27,678 nt of DNA from a bacterium (lineage in GTDB: Bacteria > KSB1 > UBA2214): assembly GCA_029560815.1 (NCBI GenBank), contig JAKQKF010000165.1:1-27678 (forward strand), read 5' to 3'. The position numbers and the translations under genes are program-made. Of this stretch, positions 15,347 to 23,600 are shown one piece after another. Numbering within the stretch: the stretch's first letter is position 1; each line of letters begins with the position of its first letter. The notes under the pieces were generated by a model. The model did no database searches, was not told where the DNA came from, and saw only the letters and a list, made by a program, of their open reading frames with translations.

Positions 15347-16270
15347 CTAAAAGCTGCCTGTGAGGGTGAACCGGTTGAGAACACCCAGGGCGCCCATCGA
15401 GCTGATGGCATAGTCGATCTGGAATTCACGCCAGACGGCGCCCAGTCCGAAAGCGGCGCCGGCGAAACTGTCGCCGGACTGGTCGACGTGCATCTCTCTA
15501 CCGGCCTGATCGTAGCCCAGGCGTAAAAAGACGTTTTCCGTGAGTGTGAACTCGCCTCCGAGTGCGCCATGCCACTCTTCATCCGAATACTTGTAGAGCT
15601 GCAGGCTGAGCATGAGAGGCAAATGAGCGAGGCGTTTTGCAACGCCCATCCTCAAGACCGAAGGCAGGGGATCCTTGCCGGAGATGAAGGCGCTGAGGAC
15701 CTTGCCCAGGTTGGCGAAGCTGACGCCGATGGCCATCTCCTGGGAGGGGATGCGGTAGAGCACCCCTCCGTCCATCGCCACGGCATCGGAGGCGTAGCCA
15801 TCGATCGAGGCGCGGATGTATTTGAGTCCGGCGCCGGCGTAGAGATTGGGGAGAGGCTGCATGGCGTAGGCCCCGGTGAAAGCGATGCTGCCCGCGCGGA
15901 ATTCGCCCAGTTCCTGGTTATTTTGATCGCGCCGGTCGAACGAGCCGTAATCCATATAGGTGATCGATCCGGCGATGCTGCCCGGCCCGACGCCGGGATG
16001 CAGATAGCCGACATGGCCCGCATTGAAATCGAGGAGGTGGTTCAGATAGCTAAAGCTCCCGGTGCGCCGGGTCAGGAGAGCGATGCCGGCGGGATTGCAG
16101 GAGATAGCGCTCATGTCCGGGGCGACCGCGACCAGGGCGCCCGCCATGCCGGCGGCGCGGGCACCGGAATAACTCTTCAGAAACTGGAATCCGGCGGTCC
16201 CGTTGGGAGCGGCTGCCTGGACCAGCGTACTCATACCCATCAACCCGATTGCCAACCAAATGCGCTTCAT
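15347..16270 (-). CDS. PorV/PorQ (UPF0164) family outer-membrane protein
   Basis: This is a 307-residue predicted outer-membrane beta-barrel of the PorV/PorQ family. In Bacteroidetes PorV (LptO) is the type IX secretion shuttle that carries cargo from the translocon to the attachment complex. A signal peptide covers about 1-19 (MKRIWLAIGLMGMSTLVQA). The mature start has the family pattern ARAAGMAGALVAVAPDMSAI and CNPAGIALL, and strand-like alternation runs to a terminal Phe (TLTGSF). I prefer the ATG at 16270, which begins the signal peptide directly; an ATG eight codons upstream (16294) is also possible, and neither has a strong ribosome binding site. It lies just downstream of tRNA-Thr and 57 nt before panB. 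True PorV versus PorQ or another paralogue is not resolved. Confidence 0.8.
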   Translation of the reverse strand: MKRIWLAIGLMGMSTLVQAAAPNGTAGFQFLKSYSGARAAGMAGALVAVAPDMSAISCNPAGIALLTRRTGSFSYLNHLLDFNAGHVGYLHPGVGPGSIAGSITYMDYGSFDRRDQNNQELGEFRAGSIAFTGAYAMQPLPNLYAGAGLKYIRASIDGYASDAVAMDGGVLYRIPSQEMAIGVSFANLGKVLSAFISGKDPLPSVLRMGVAKRLAHLPLMLSLQLYKYSDEEWHGALGGEFTLTENVFLRLGYDQAGREMHVDQSGDSFAGAAFGLGAVWREFQIDYAISSMGALGVLNRFTLTGSF

Positions 16271-16322
16271 ATTTTTTCCCGAATTCAGGTCCATCCTGTT
16301 AGCCGCTTCTATAAATAGTTCG

Positions 16323-16395
16323 AGCCACCTGTCGGAATCGAACCGACGACCTGCTCATTACGAGTGAGCCGCTCTACCGACTGAGCTAAGGTGGC
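16323..16395 (-). tRNA. tRNA-Thr (anticodon CGT)
   Basis: The 73-nt minus-strand sequence folds as a full cloverleaf. It has a 7-bp acceptor stem (GCCACCT/AGGTGGC), a D arm with the AGTCGGTA loop, a 5-bp anticodon stem (GCTCA/TGAGC) with loop CTCGTAA, a 5-nt variable loop and a T arm with loop TTCGATT. The anticodon CGT (16362-16360) reads ACG, so the amino acid is threonine. The discriminator is T and no CCA is encoded, so the end must be added after transcription. Confidence 0.95.
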
Positions 16396-16427
16396 TTTTC
16401 ATGGTGACCTGTATTTTAAATCCTGTT

Positions 16428-16456
16428 AATTTAGGCAACCCTGGCCACTTAATCAA
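16428..16456 (-). promoter_or_regulatory. promoter candidate for tRNA-Thr
   Basis: On the minus strand TTGATT (16456-16451), a 17-nt spacer and TAAATT (16433-16428) end 32 nt before the tRNA 5' end, a normal distance. Hexamers and spacing are identical to the candidate before the TPR lipoprotein. The 146-nt gap from yraN to the tRNA also holds a 7-bp GC hairpin at 16488-16510 without a nearby T-run. Confidence 0.5.
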
Positions 16457-16541
16457 GAAAAATCTCCCCCGATTTCGCCGCGGCTGCCGGCCGGCTCCGC
16501 CGCCCGGCCGAGGTTGTGCATCCGTGAAAAGGGGCTTCCGT

Positions 16542-16931
16542 TCAGAAGCGTCCATCCATGTCGGGCATCCAGAAGGCGTTGCGGATGTGCTGCAAACCGC
16601 CCTCCGCCCGGCGCAGATCGATGGCGATGACGTCAAAGCGGCAGTCCTGATCCTCACAGTGGTTCTGGTGGATCCAGGTGAGGGCGGCGCCGGCGACGCG
16701 GCGCTGTTTGCGCGGCGTGACCCAGCTCTCAGGCCGCCCGAAGGCGTCGGAGGAACAGGTCTTGATCTCGACAAAGACCAGTACCCCCTGGTCACGGACG
16801 ATGAGGTCGATCTCTCCGCGCCGGGTGCGGAAATTGCGGGCGACCACGGTGCAGCCCAGCTGCTGCAGGTAGCGGGCGGCCTGATCCTCCCCCTCCCGGC
16901 CGACGCGCTGCTGCCGGTTCGGTTCTTCCAC
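16542..16931 (-). CDS. YraN family (UPF0102) endonuclease-like protein
   Basis: The 129-residue product has the UPF0102 pattern: GREGEDQAARYLQQLG near the start, then ARNFRTRRGEIDLIVRD and LVFVEIKT, which carry the E-x-D and E-x-K residues of a PD-(D/E)XK-type nuclease fold. FDVIAID lies further on. Family members commonly sit beside rnhB, as here; the cellular role is not well defined. The start is GTG at 16931, 3 nt after the rnhB stop. Its ribosome binding site is formed by the GAG GAG codons that end rnhB, so the two are translationally linked. Length is normal. Confidence 0.9.
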   Translation of the reverse strand: MEEPNRQQRVGREGEDQAARYLQQLGCTVVARNFRTRRGEIDLIVRDQGVLVFVEIKTCSSDAFGRPESWVTPRKQRRVAGAALTWIHQNHCEDQDCRFDVIAIDLRRAEGGLQHIRNAFWMPDMDGRF

Positions 16932-16934
16932 GGT

Positions 16935-17543
16935 TCACTCCTCCATAAGAGCTTTGGGATGAAACGAACGCCGGTGGACCGGAGAGAGGCCGTGCCGGCG
17001 GATGGCCTCGATATGCTCGCGGGTGGGATAGCCCTTGTGCCCGGCAAAGCCGTACTCAGGCCAGGCGCTGTGGAGGCCGGTCATGATCCGGTCGCGGGTG
17101 ACCTTGGCGATAACCGAGGCGGCGGCGATGCTCATGCTGAGGCTGTCGCCCCGGACCAGGGCCCGGCCGGCTGCACCGCACTCCGGCAGCCCGCGCCCGT
17201 CGACAAGCAGATAGTCGGGCGGAGGGATCAGCATCCCGGCCGCGCGCTGCATAGCCAGATAGGAGGCCTGCAGAATATTGATGCGATCGATCTCTTCATG
17301 GGAAGCCAGACCGATGCCGACCGCGAGGGCCGAGGCGACGATCCGGCCATAAAGCCGCTCCCGCATAGCCCCGGAGAGTTTTTTTGAATCGTTGATGCCG
17401 CTGATGACCGGGGTACCGGGCTCAAAGATCACGGCCGCGGCGACTACCGGTCCGGCCAGCGGCCCCCGTCCGGCCTCATCTATGCCGGCGATGCGGCAGC
17501 GCCCGGCTTGCCAAAGCTCTCTTTCAAAAACCAGCCAGTCCAT
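16935..17543 (-). CDS. rnhB: ribonuclease HII
   Basis: RNase HII cuts the RNA strand of RNA-DNA hybrids and starts removal of single misincorporated ribonucleotides from DNA. The 202 residues include the signature GIDEAGRGPLAGPVVAAAV with catalytic Asp22 and Glu23, NDSKKLS (51-57), VDG with Asp115, Asp133 before SIAAASVIAKVTRD, and the late GYPTREH segment. The ATG at 17543 has a distant purine-rich AAGGA about 15 nt upstream. It follows comEC by 17 nt and precedes yraN by 3 nt, a compact arrangement implying one transcript. Confidence 0.97.
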   Translation of the reverse strand: MDWLVFERELWQAGRCRIAGIDEAGRGPLAGPVVAAAVIFEPGTPVISGINDSKKLSGAMRERLYGRIVASALAVGIGLASHEEIDRINILQASYLAMQRAAGMLIPPPDYLLVDGRGLPECGAAGRALVRGDSLSMSIAAASVIAKVTRDRIMTGLHSAWPEYGFAGHKGYPTREHIEAIRRHGLSPVHRRSFHPKALMEE

Positions 17544-17560
17544 GGCGCAGCGTTATTCCT

Positions 17561-19969
17561 TTACTTCTCCCCGGTGGAGAGGGAGATATTTTCAGGCCGG
17601 AGGCAGCGGAGCGATTCGCCATCGCTCTGGAAGATGACCGCGCCGTGTTCATCCGTGCGCAGCACTCGGCTGCCGTTTCCCAGCCAGCGCGCCACCACTA
17701 TCGGATCGGGCAGGGCGAAGCGGTTGTATCGGCCGACGGAGATCACGGCCCAGCCGGCCCCGGCGGCGGCGAGCATTTCCTCCGAGCTGGCAGTTGCGCT
17801 GCCGTGATGGGCCACTTTGACCACATCGCTGCGCATAAAATCGCTGCAGCGGAGGAGTGACCTCTCCCCTTGCGCCTCGATATCGGCGAGAAAGAGAAAG
17901 ACCCGGCCGCCATATTGCAGACGTATAACCATTGAACCATTATTTTCGTCCCATTGTTCCCCGCCGGCGCCGCCGGCCTGCAGGATGCGGAGCCAGGCCC
18001 CCTGCGCGGGGAAAAAATCATCGCCGGCGGTGAGCGGACGCACCGGCACCCCGCACTGCGCCGCCAGGCTGTCCAGGGCGCGAAAGGCCGGCAGCGCCGC
18101 CCCGCCGGGGTGGCCCAACTCCCTGATCCGGCCCCGGCGCATCAGGGTTTGCACGCCGCCGGCGTGATCGGAGTGGGTGTGGGTGATGAAGGCCATATCG
18201 ACGGCACGGATGCCGTTCCGCCGCAGCCAGGGAAGGAGCAGGCTCCTGCCGCAGTCGAACCTCTCGTTGGCTTCGCCGCTGTCGATGAGATAGTGGACGT
18301 GGTTGGGGAAAGAGATCAGGGCGGCGTCACCCTGGCCGACGTCGAAAAAGACCACCCTGATATCGTTCTGCGGCCGCAGCGCGCGCGGCCAGATCCAGAG
18401 ATTGGCGGTCACCAGGAGAGCCAGGGACCAGGCCAGAACCGCTCTGCGCTGCGGCCATGAGAGGATGAGCGCCACCGCCATGTAATAGCCGGCCAGCACG
18501 GCAAGCGGAGGCGTCGGGACCTCCAGAGCGGAAGCGGGCAGCGCCGCCGCGCCGTGGACGATGCCGGTGAGCAGCTTTAGCAGCAGCCAGTCGCACTGCA
18601 GAAAGATAAAGCCGGCGAGCGGCGAGATCAGGGCGAAGAGGACGGCGATGAAGCCGATGGTGACGATCAGGGAGACCAGGGGAACGACGGCCAGGTTGGC
18701 CGCCAGGCCCCAGAGCGGCAGGGTATTGAAATACCACGCGGTGAGGGGCAGGGTGGCGATCTGCGCCGCCAGGCTGACCATGAGGAGTTGGAGGGCCGAT
18801 TTGCGCCAGGGGTGGCGCCATTGCCGCCACTGCGGCAGACGGGCGGCCGCCCAGCGGTCCAGCCGCCGGTAGATGAGCAGGATGCCGAGGGTGGCGGCAA
18901 AGCTGAGCTGAAAACCCGCCCCGAAGAGATCCAGGGGATTGAAAAGGAGGATGATCATCGCGGCCAGGGCAACGGCGTTGACCGGATTAAAGCGCCGCTG
19001 CAGCATGGGCGCGGCCAGGAGCAGGGCGGCGGTGACGGCGGCGCGCACCACCGGCGGAGCCGAGCCGGTGATGAGGACGTAGAGGTAAAGTGCAGCCAGC
19101 AGCACGGGCAGGCGGGCTCTATGGGGAATGCGCAGCAGGCTGATGAAGAGCAGCAGCGCGGCCAGGATAAAGCCGACGTGGAGCCCGGAGACGGCGAGGA
19201 CGTGGACAACGCCGACGCGGGAGAACTCTTCACGGAGTTCATCGTCGATCCCGGTGCGAACGCCGACGAGCAGGGCGCTGAGCAGGGCCTGTTCCTCGCC
19301 CGCGAGTCCGCTGCGCACGGTCGCCAGAATGTGGTCGCGGATGGGGCGGATTACCCGGCGCTGCAGCAGGGGGTCCTGGTCGCGTTCAAGAAGGAGGAGC
19401 CGGCTCCCCCCTGCTGCGGTGAGCTGGACATGGATCCCGCGGGCGGCGAGCCAGGCGCGATAGTCAAAATCGCCCGGATTGTGGGCGCCGCCGGGGCTGC
19501 GCAGCATGCCCTTGACCACCACCCGGTCGCCCTGGCGCAGGGTGGTGAGGGTATCATACCAGATGACGCGGGCGTGGCCGCGCGCGGCAAAACCGCGCTC
19601 CTCGCTCCAGAGGGAATCGACTGTGAGACGGAAAATGCTGCGGTCGGTGCGCTCCTCCACCGGGGCGGAGATAACCCCTTCCAGGCTGAGGGGAGCGGGC
19701 CAGTCCGCCATCCGCCGGATATCATCCGGCGGCACGACCTGCTCGACGAGGGCGAGGCGCAGCCAGCCGGCGCAGAAAAAGGCGGCCAGGGCTGCAAAAG
19801 AAAAGAGGCAGGAGGCGCGGCGGCGGACGATAAAGGCGAGCAGGAGTAAAAGCGCGGCGGCTGCAGCGGGCCACGGCCAGGCGAGGCTGAATTGGCGGGC
19901 GCAGGCGATGCCCGCCATGAAGGGGAGCAGGATCTTGACAGCCGGTTTCCCGTGCAGCAGGGGATGCAT
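17561..19969 (-). CDS. comEC: ComEC/Rec2 family DNA-uptake channel
   Basis: ComEC forms the inner-membrane channel for single-stranded DNA in natural transformation. The 802-residue product has all three expected parts. The first is an N-terminal region with membrane helices and the DUF4131/OB-type domain (about 10-190). The second is the multi-helix Competence domain (about 225-505) with HVLAVSGLHVGFI near 256-268. The third is a C-terminal metallo-beta-lactamase fold (from about 538) with FFDVGQGDAAL and the metal motif THTHSDHAGG (about 596-605) intact, consistent with an active nuclease domain. I start at the ATG at 19969 because GAGG sits 5 nt upstream; a GTG two codons earlier is possible. 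Its presence suggests, but does not prove, competence, since pilus and DprA genes are not in view. Confidence 0.95.
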   Translation of the reverse strand: MHPLLHGKPAVKILLPFMAGIACARQFSLAWPWPAAAAALLLLLAFIVRRRASCLFSFAALAAFFCAGWLRLALVEQVVPPDDIRRMADWPAPLSLEGVISAPVEERTDRSIFRLTVDSLWSEERGFAARGHARVIWYDTLTTLRQGDRVVVKGMLRSPGGAHNPGDFDYRAWLAARGIHVQLTAAGGSRLLLLERDQDPLLQRRVIRPIRDHILATVRSGLAGEEQALLSALLVGVRTGIDDELREEFSRVGVVHVLAVSGLHVGFILAALLLFISLLRIPHRARLPVLLAALYLYVLITGSAPPVVRAAVTAALLLAAPMLQRRFNPVNAVALAAMIILLFNPLDLFGAGFQLSFAATLGILLIYRRLDRWAAARLPQWRQWRHPWRKSALQLLMVSLAAQIATLPLTAWYFNTLPLWGLAANLAVVPLVSLIVTIGFIAVLFALISPLAGFIFLQCDWLLLKLLTGIVHGAAALPASALEVPTPPLAVLAGYYMAVALILSWPQRRAVLAWSLALLVTANLWIWPRALRPQNDIRVVFFDVGQGDAALISFPNHVHYLIDSGEANERFDCGRSLLLPWLRRNGIRAVDMAFITHTHSDHAGGVQTLMRRGRIRELGHPGGAALPAFRALDSLAAQCGVPVRPLTAGDDFFPAQGAWLRILQAGGAGGEQWDENNGSMVIRLQYGGRVFLFLADIEAQGERSLLRCSDFMRSDVVKVAHHGSATASSEEMLAAAGAGWAVISVGRYNRFALPDPIVVARWLGNGSRVLRTDEHGAVIFQSDGESLRCLRPENISLSTGEK

Positions 19970-20004
19970 GATCACCTCGCAAAGGAGCGTCCTCTACCCG
20001 GCCA

Positions 20005-20676
20005 CTATCCACCCGTCCCGTTAGAATTGTTTGCACTCCGGCCGTCCGCTCCCGGCCGGAGAGAGGCGGTGAGAGCCTCGGCGCGCTCGAGCAGCCAGGT
20101 GTGCATCGCCGCCACCCGTGTTCTCAGCTCCTCGACCGTGCCGCTGTTGTCGAGAAGATAGTCGGCGCGGCAGCATTTTTCGGCCTGCGCGATCTGGGCA
20201 TTGAAACGCTCCTCCACCTCGGCGCGGCTGATGCCGTCACGGGCCATGGCCCGCTGGAGGCAGAGATCGAGCGGAAGATGGACCACCACAACCAGGTCCA
20301 CTTTTTTTTCAAAACCGAGTTCATAGATGAGGGCGGAATCCACGACCATGTACGGGGCCCGCCCCGCGGCTATCCGCTGCATCTGCCGCTTGACGATCGC
20401 GAGCATCGCCGGATGGATGATGGCGTTGAGCTTTTGCCTCTCCCCGGGGTCGGCGAAGACGATGCGGCCGAGGGCGCTGCGGTTCAACTCTCCCTGCGCA
20501 TCAAATACCCCGGGGCCAAAGGCGGCGCGCAGCCGCCGCAGTACGCTGCTTCGCCCGGCTGCGGCACGTCCCGCCAGATCCATATCGACGACGGGGATGG
20601 CGTGCTCTTGCTGCAGCATCCGGGCGGCGAGCGACTTGCCGCAGCCATAAACTCCTGTCAATCCGACGCGCAGCAC
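20005..20676 (-). CDS. coaE: dephospho-CoA kinase
   Basis: CoaE phosphorylates the ribose 3'-hydroxyl of dephospho-CoA, the last step of coenzyme A synthesis. The 223 residues open with MLRVGLTGVYGCGKS, containing the P-loop (GVYGCGKS, 8-15). VVDMDLAGR carries the conserved Asp, then come LNAIIHPAM and the VVDSALIYELG/F substrate segment. The last 25 residues are Gly/Ser/Asn-rich and extend beyond the usual domain. The start is GTG at 20676 with GGAGG 6 nt upstream, 11 nt after the preceding stop codon. It shares a pathway with panB and panC elsewhere in the window, though separated from them by about 4.7 kb. Confidence 0.96.
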   Translation of the reverse strand: MLRVGLTGVYGCGKSLAARMLQQEHAIPVVDMDLAGRAAAGRSSVLRRLRAAFGPGVFDAQGELNRSALGRIVFADPGERQKLNAIIHPAMLAIVKRQMQRIAAGRAPYMVVDSALIYELGFEKKVDLVVVVHLPLDLCLQRAMARDGISRAEVEERFNAQIAQAEKCCRADYLLDNSGTVEELRTRVAAMHTWLLERAEALTASLRPGADGRSANNSNGTGG

Positions 20677-20687
20677 CGGCCTCCTCC

Positions 20688-23600
20688 CTACCGGACCACG
20701 GCCAGTTTGCCGAGCCTGACCATGCCGGCGGCCGCGATGCGGTAGAGATAGACCCCGGCCGGCACCAGTCTGCCCTGATCGTCGCGCACATCCCAGACCA
20801 GTCCGCCGTCGCCGTTCTCCTCATAGAGGATGCGCAGGGTGCGGCCTTCGGTGGTCATGATGCGGATCTCCGCTTCGGGGGTGAGATTGGCGAAGGTGAT
20901 CCCGTCCGGGTCGATCCACAGCCGGTAGGGGTTGGGAAAAGTATGGACATCGTCGAGGTTCCGGGCGGCGAAGAGGAGCTGGATGGTGTCGCCGCGCCCC
21001 GGCTTCATCGCGGCGCCGCCGGCGCTCTGAAGGCCGCTGACCTTGAGGGTGAGGGGTTTGCCCACTGCGCCCCAGGCGACGCCGCCGGTGAGATGGAGGC
21101 GGACGAAACGGTAGTCCGGCGCGACCGCCTGCGCCCAGGCGACATGCAGGCCGGGTCCCGGGTCGTAATTGGCGATCTCCTCAAGTGAGGCCTTTTGCAT
21201 CGGCTCGCTGAACTCCAGCTCGACGACGCCGTTGGCCAGGGCCCGCACGGAAGTCAGATAGGGGGCGCCGGCGGAAAATGTGACCTCGAATTCAGCGCGG
21301 CTGCGGAGTGTATCGATGGGGATGGCGTCGCCGTCCTCAAGCCCGCGGACCTCGACGCTGTAAAAGCCGGACCCGGCGAACGGGGCCTCGAGGCTGAGCA
21401 GCACCTCGGCTCCCGAGGCCAGCGGCAGGGCGGTGGCCGGACGGCCGATCTCGGGGGTGATGGCATAGTGGCGGACATCCTGCAGCAGGCCGGTGTTCAT
21501 GGGTCTGGTGAAGCGGAGGCGCAGGGAGCTTGCGCCGCTCATCACAGCGGAGAGCAGCGCGGGCGGTTCACCGGGCAGAGCGGAGACCACTTCCGAGCGC
21601 AGGCTCACGGCCGGGGTGCGCGTCGTATCGCGGCTGGCAACCGCGTAAAAATAGCGGGCGCCCGCCCGGACCAGGCTGTCGGTGAAGGAGGGCAGGAGGA
21701 TCTCCTGATAGAGCATCAGGCTGTCGGCCGCAGGGCCGCGATAAAGCAGATAGTGCTGCGCTCCGGGCACGGGATGCCAGGCCAGCGCGACAGTCGCGGC
21801 GTTTAAAGGCCTGGCGGTCACGCCCACCGGCATGGCGGGTCCGGTCAGGCTCCCGGCCAGCACGCGGGGGCGGACCGCTTCGCCGTCACTCGCCCAGAAT
21901 TCCATGAGGGCATCGCCATCGCTGTCGACCACGGCGACGGCGTTGGTCCGGATGGGGGCGGCGTGAAAGGTGAGTTCATAGCCTCTCTCCGGGGAGTATT
22001 CGGCGATATAGAGATCCGGAAAGGCGGCGATGAAGAGTTCAGCGCGGCCGTCGCCGTCGGCGTCGGCGCACGAGACTCCGCTCTCGAAATCCCGGGTCGA
22101 CTCGTAGCCGAAGAAGCGCCATTCGGCGGCCGGCGCAAAGGCGTTGTTGCCCGTGTCCTCATAGATGCGATAGCACCAGTGGCGGGAATCGTAGCTGTGT
22201 TCGGTGTTCAGGTTGGGGTCGGAGTGGGAGCCGGCCGCGAACTCTTGCTCGCCGTCGCCGTCGAAATCGCCGGCGGCGATATAATCGATGGCATCGAACA
22301 GGGGCAGCCGTTCCTGCCACGTCAGGGAAAAGGCGCTCCCGTCGTACTCATAGATGTAGAGATCCCCGTCGCTGTCGCCGAAGAGGAGTTCCGGCCGGCC
22401 GTCGCCGTCGAAATCGCCGGTTTCGCAGCGCGGCACGCCGTTAAAGTTGTCCCCGGCGGTGGGATTGGGCAGCGCGGCCATGGTCTCGAACTCGCCGCCG
22501 CCGGTGCTGCGCCAGACTTCAAAGAGGTCGGAGGAGGTTTCGCCGGTCCGGACCACGCGCATGATCAATTCGCTGCGATTGTCCCCGTCGAGGTCGGCCA
22601 GGCGGCTGCCCCAGTACTGCACGCGGCTGTCGCCCTGCCAGCGGCGCACCAGATTCATCCGGAAGGGATCGGGGCCGCCGGCCTCGTAGAGCCAGGTGGT
22701 AAAGCCGTAGCCCGCCAGCAGTTCAGGAACGCCATCGCCGTCGCTGTCGCCGCTGCTGCGCGGGATGGCGGATTCGGGCAGGGTATAGAGCTGGCGGAAA
22801 CCGGATCCATCCCGGCTGAAAAGCGTGGTGAAGAGCCTGCCCTGGCTGTCGGCTGCGCCGATGACGATCTCGGGCCGGCCGTCGCCGTTGAAATCGGCGG
22901 AGCGGTCGAGCAGATGGCCGTGCGGGAGGCTCTCCTCGAGGCGGGTGTAGCGCATGGTATTCAGCGGCGGCGGGCTCAGGTCCACCCGGAGCAGGCTGTC
23001 GGAAACAGTGCGCAGTCCGGCGGGATTGTCCACGCTGATCCGGACATCGAGCACCTGCGCGCCGAGATCCCGGGTGAGATGGAGCCGCGGCTGATAGCTG
23101 CGATAGCTCATCGGCGCCTCCTGCCAGGGAGCAGCGCCGCCCGCTGGGCGGAAAAGGATCTCACCCTCGCAAAGGTCATCGGTTTCGAACTGGAGCAGGC
23201 AGGAGGGATTGCCGGCGTCGTACATGGGGATCAGTTCGATGTTCGAGATGACCGGGGCGGTCCGGTCGATGAAGATCCTCACCTGGGACTGTTCGACGGA
23301 GCCGTTGCTGTTCTGGATCCGCAGGCGGATAGTGTAACTGGTATCCGCCGCAGGGAGTTCCTCCCAGCTGCCCAGCAGGCCGTCGATGACGCGGTTGGGG
23401 CTCGGCGGTGTGATCGGGGACCATGCGGCGGGGTTGTCTCCCATCCCCCACTCCAGGGTGTAACTTTGCAGGGAGGGTGTCCAGGCGGAGCCCACGATTT
23501 CGATCGGGCTCTCCTGGAAACCCTGATCGAGCCATGGGGAAGTGATGCGGACCTCAGCGGCGAGGCCCGGAGCGAGTGCGCGGGCGAGATCGAGCCTTCC

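Noticed and set aside
17561..19969. ComEC metallo-beta-lactamase part as a separate nuclease gene
   Set aside because: It is continuous in frame with the membrane channel, and a fused C-terminal nuclease domain is the normal ComEC architecture.
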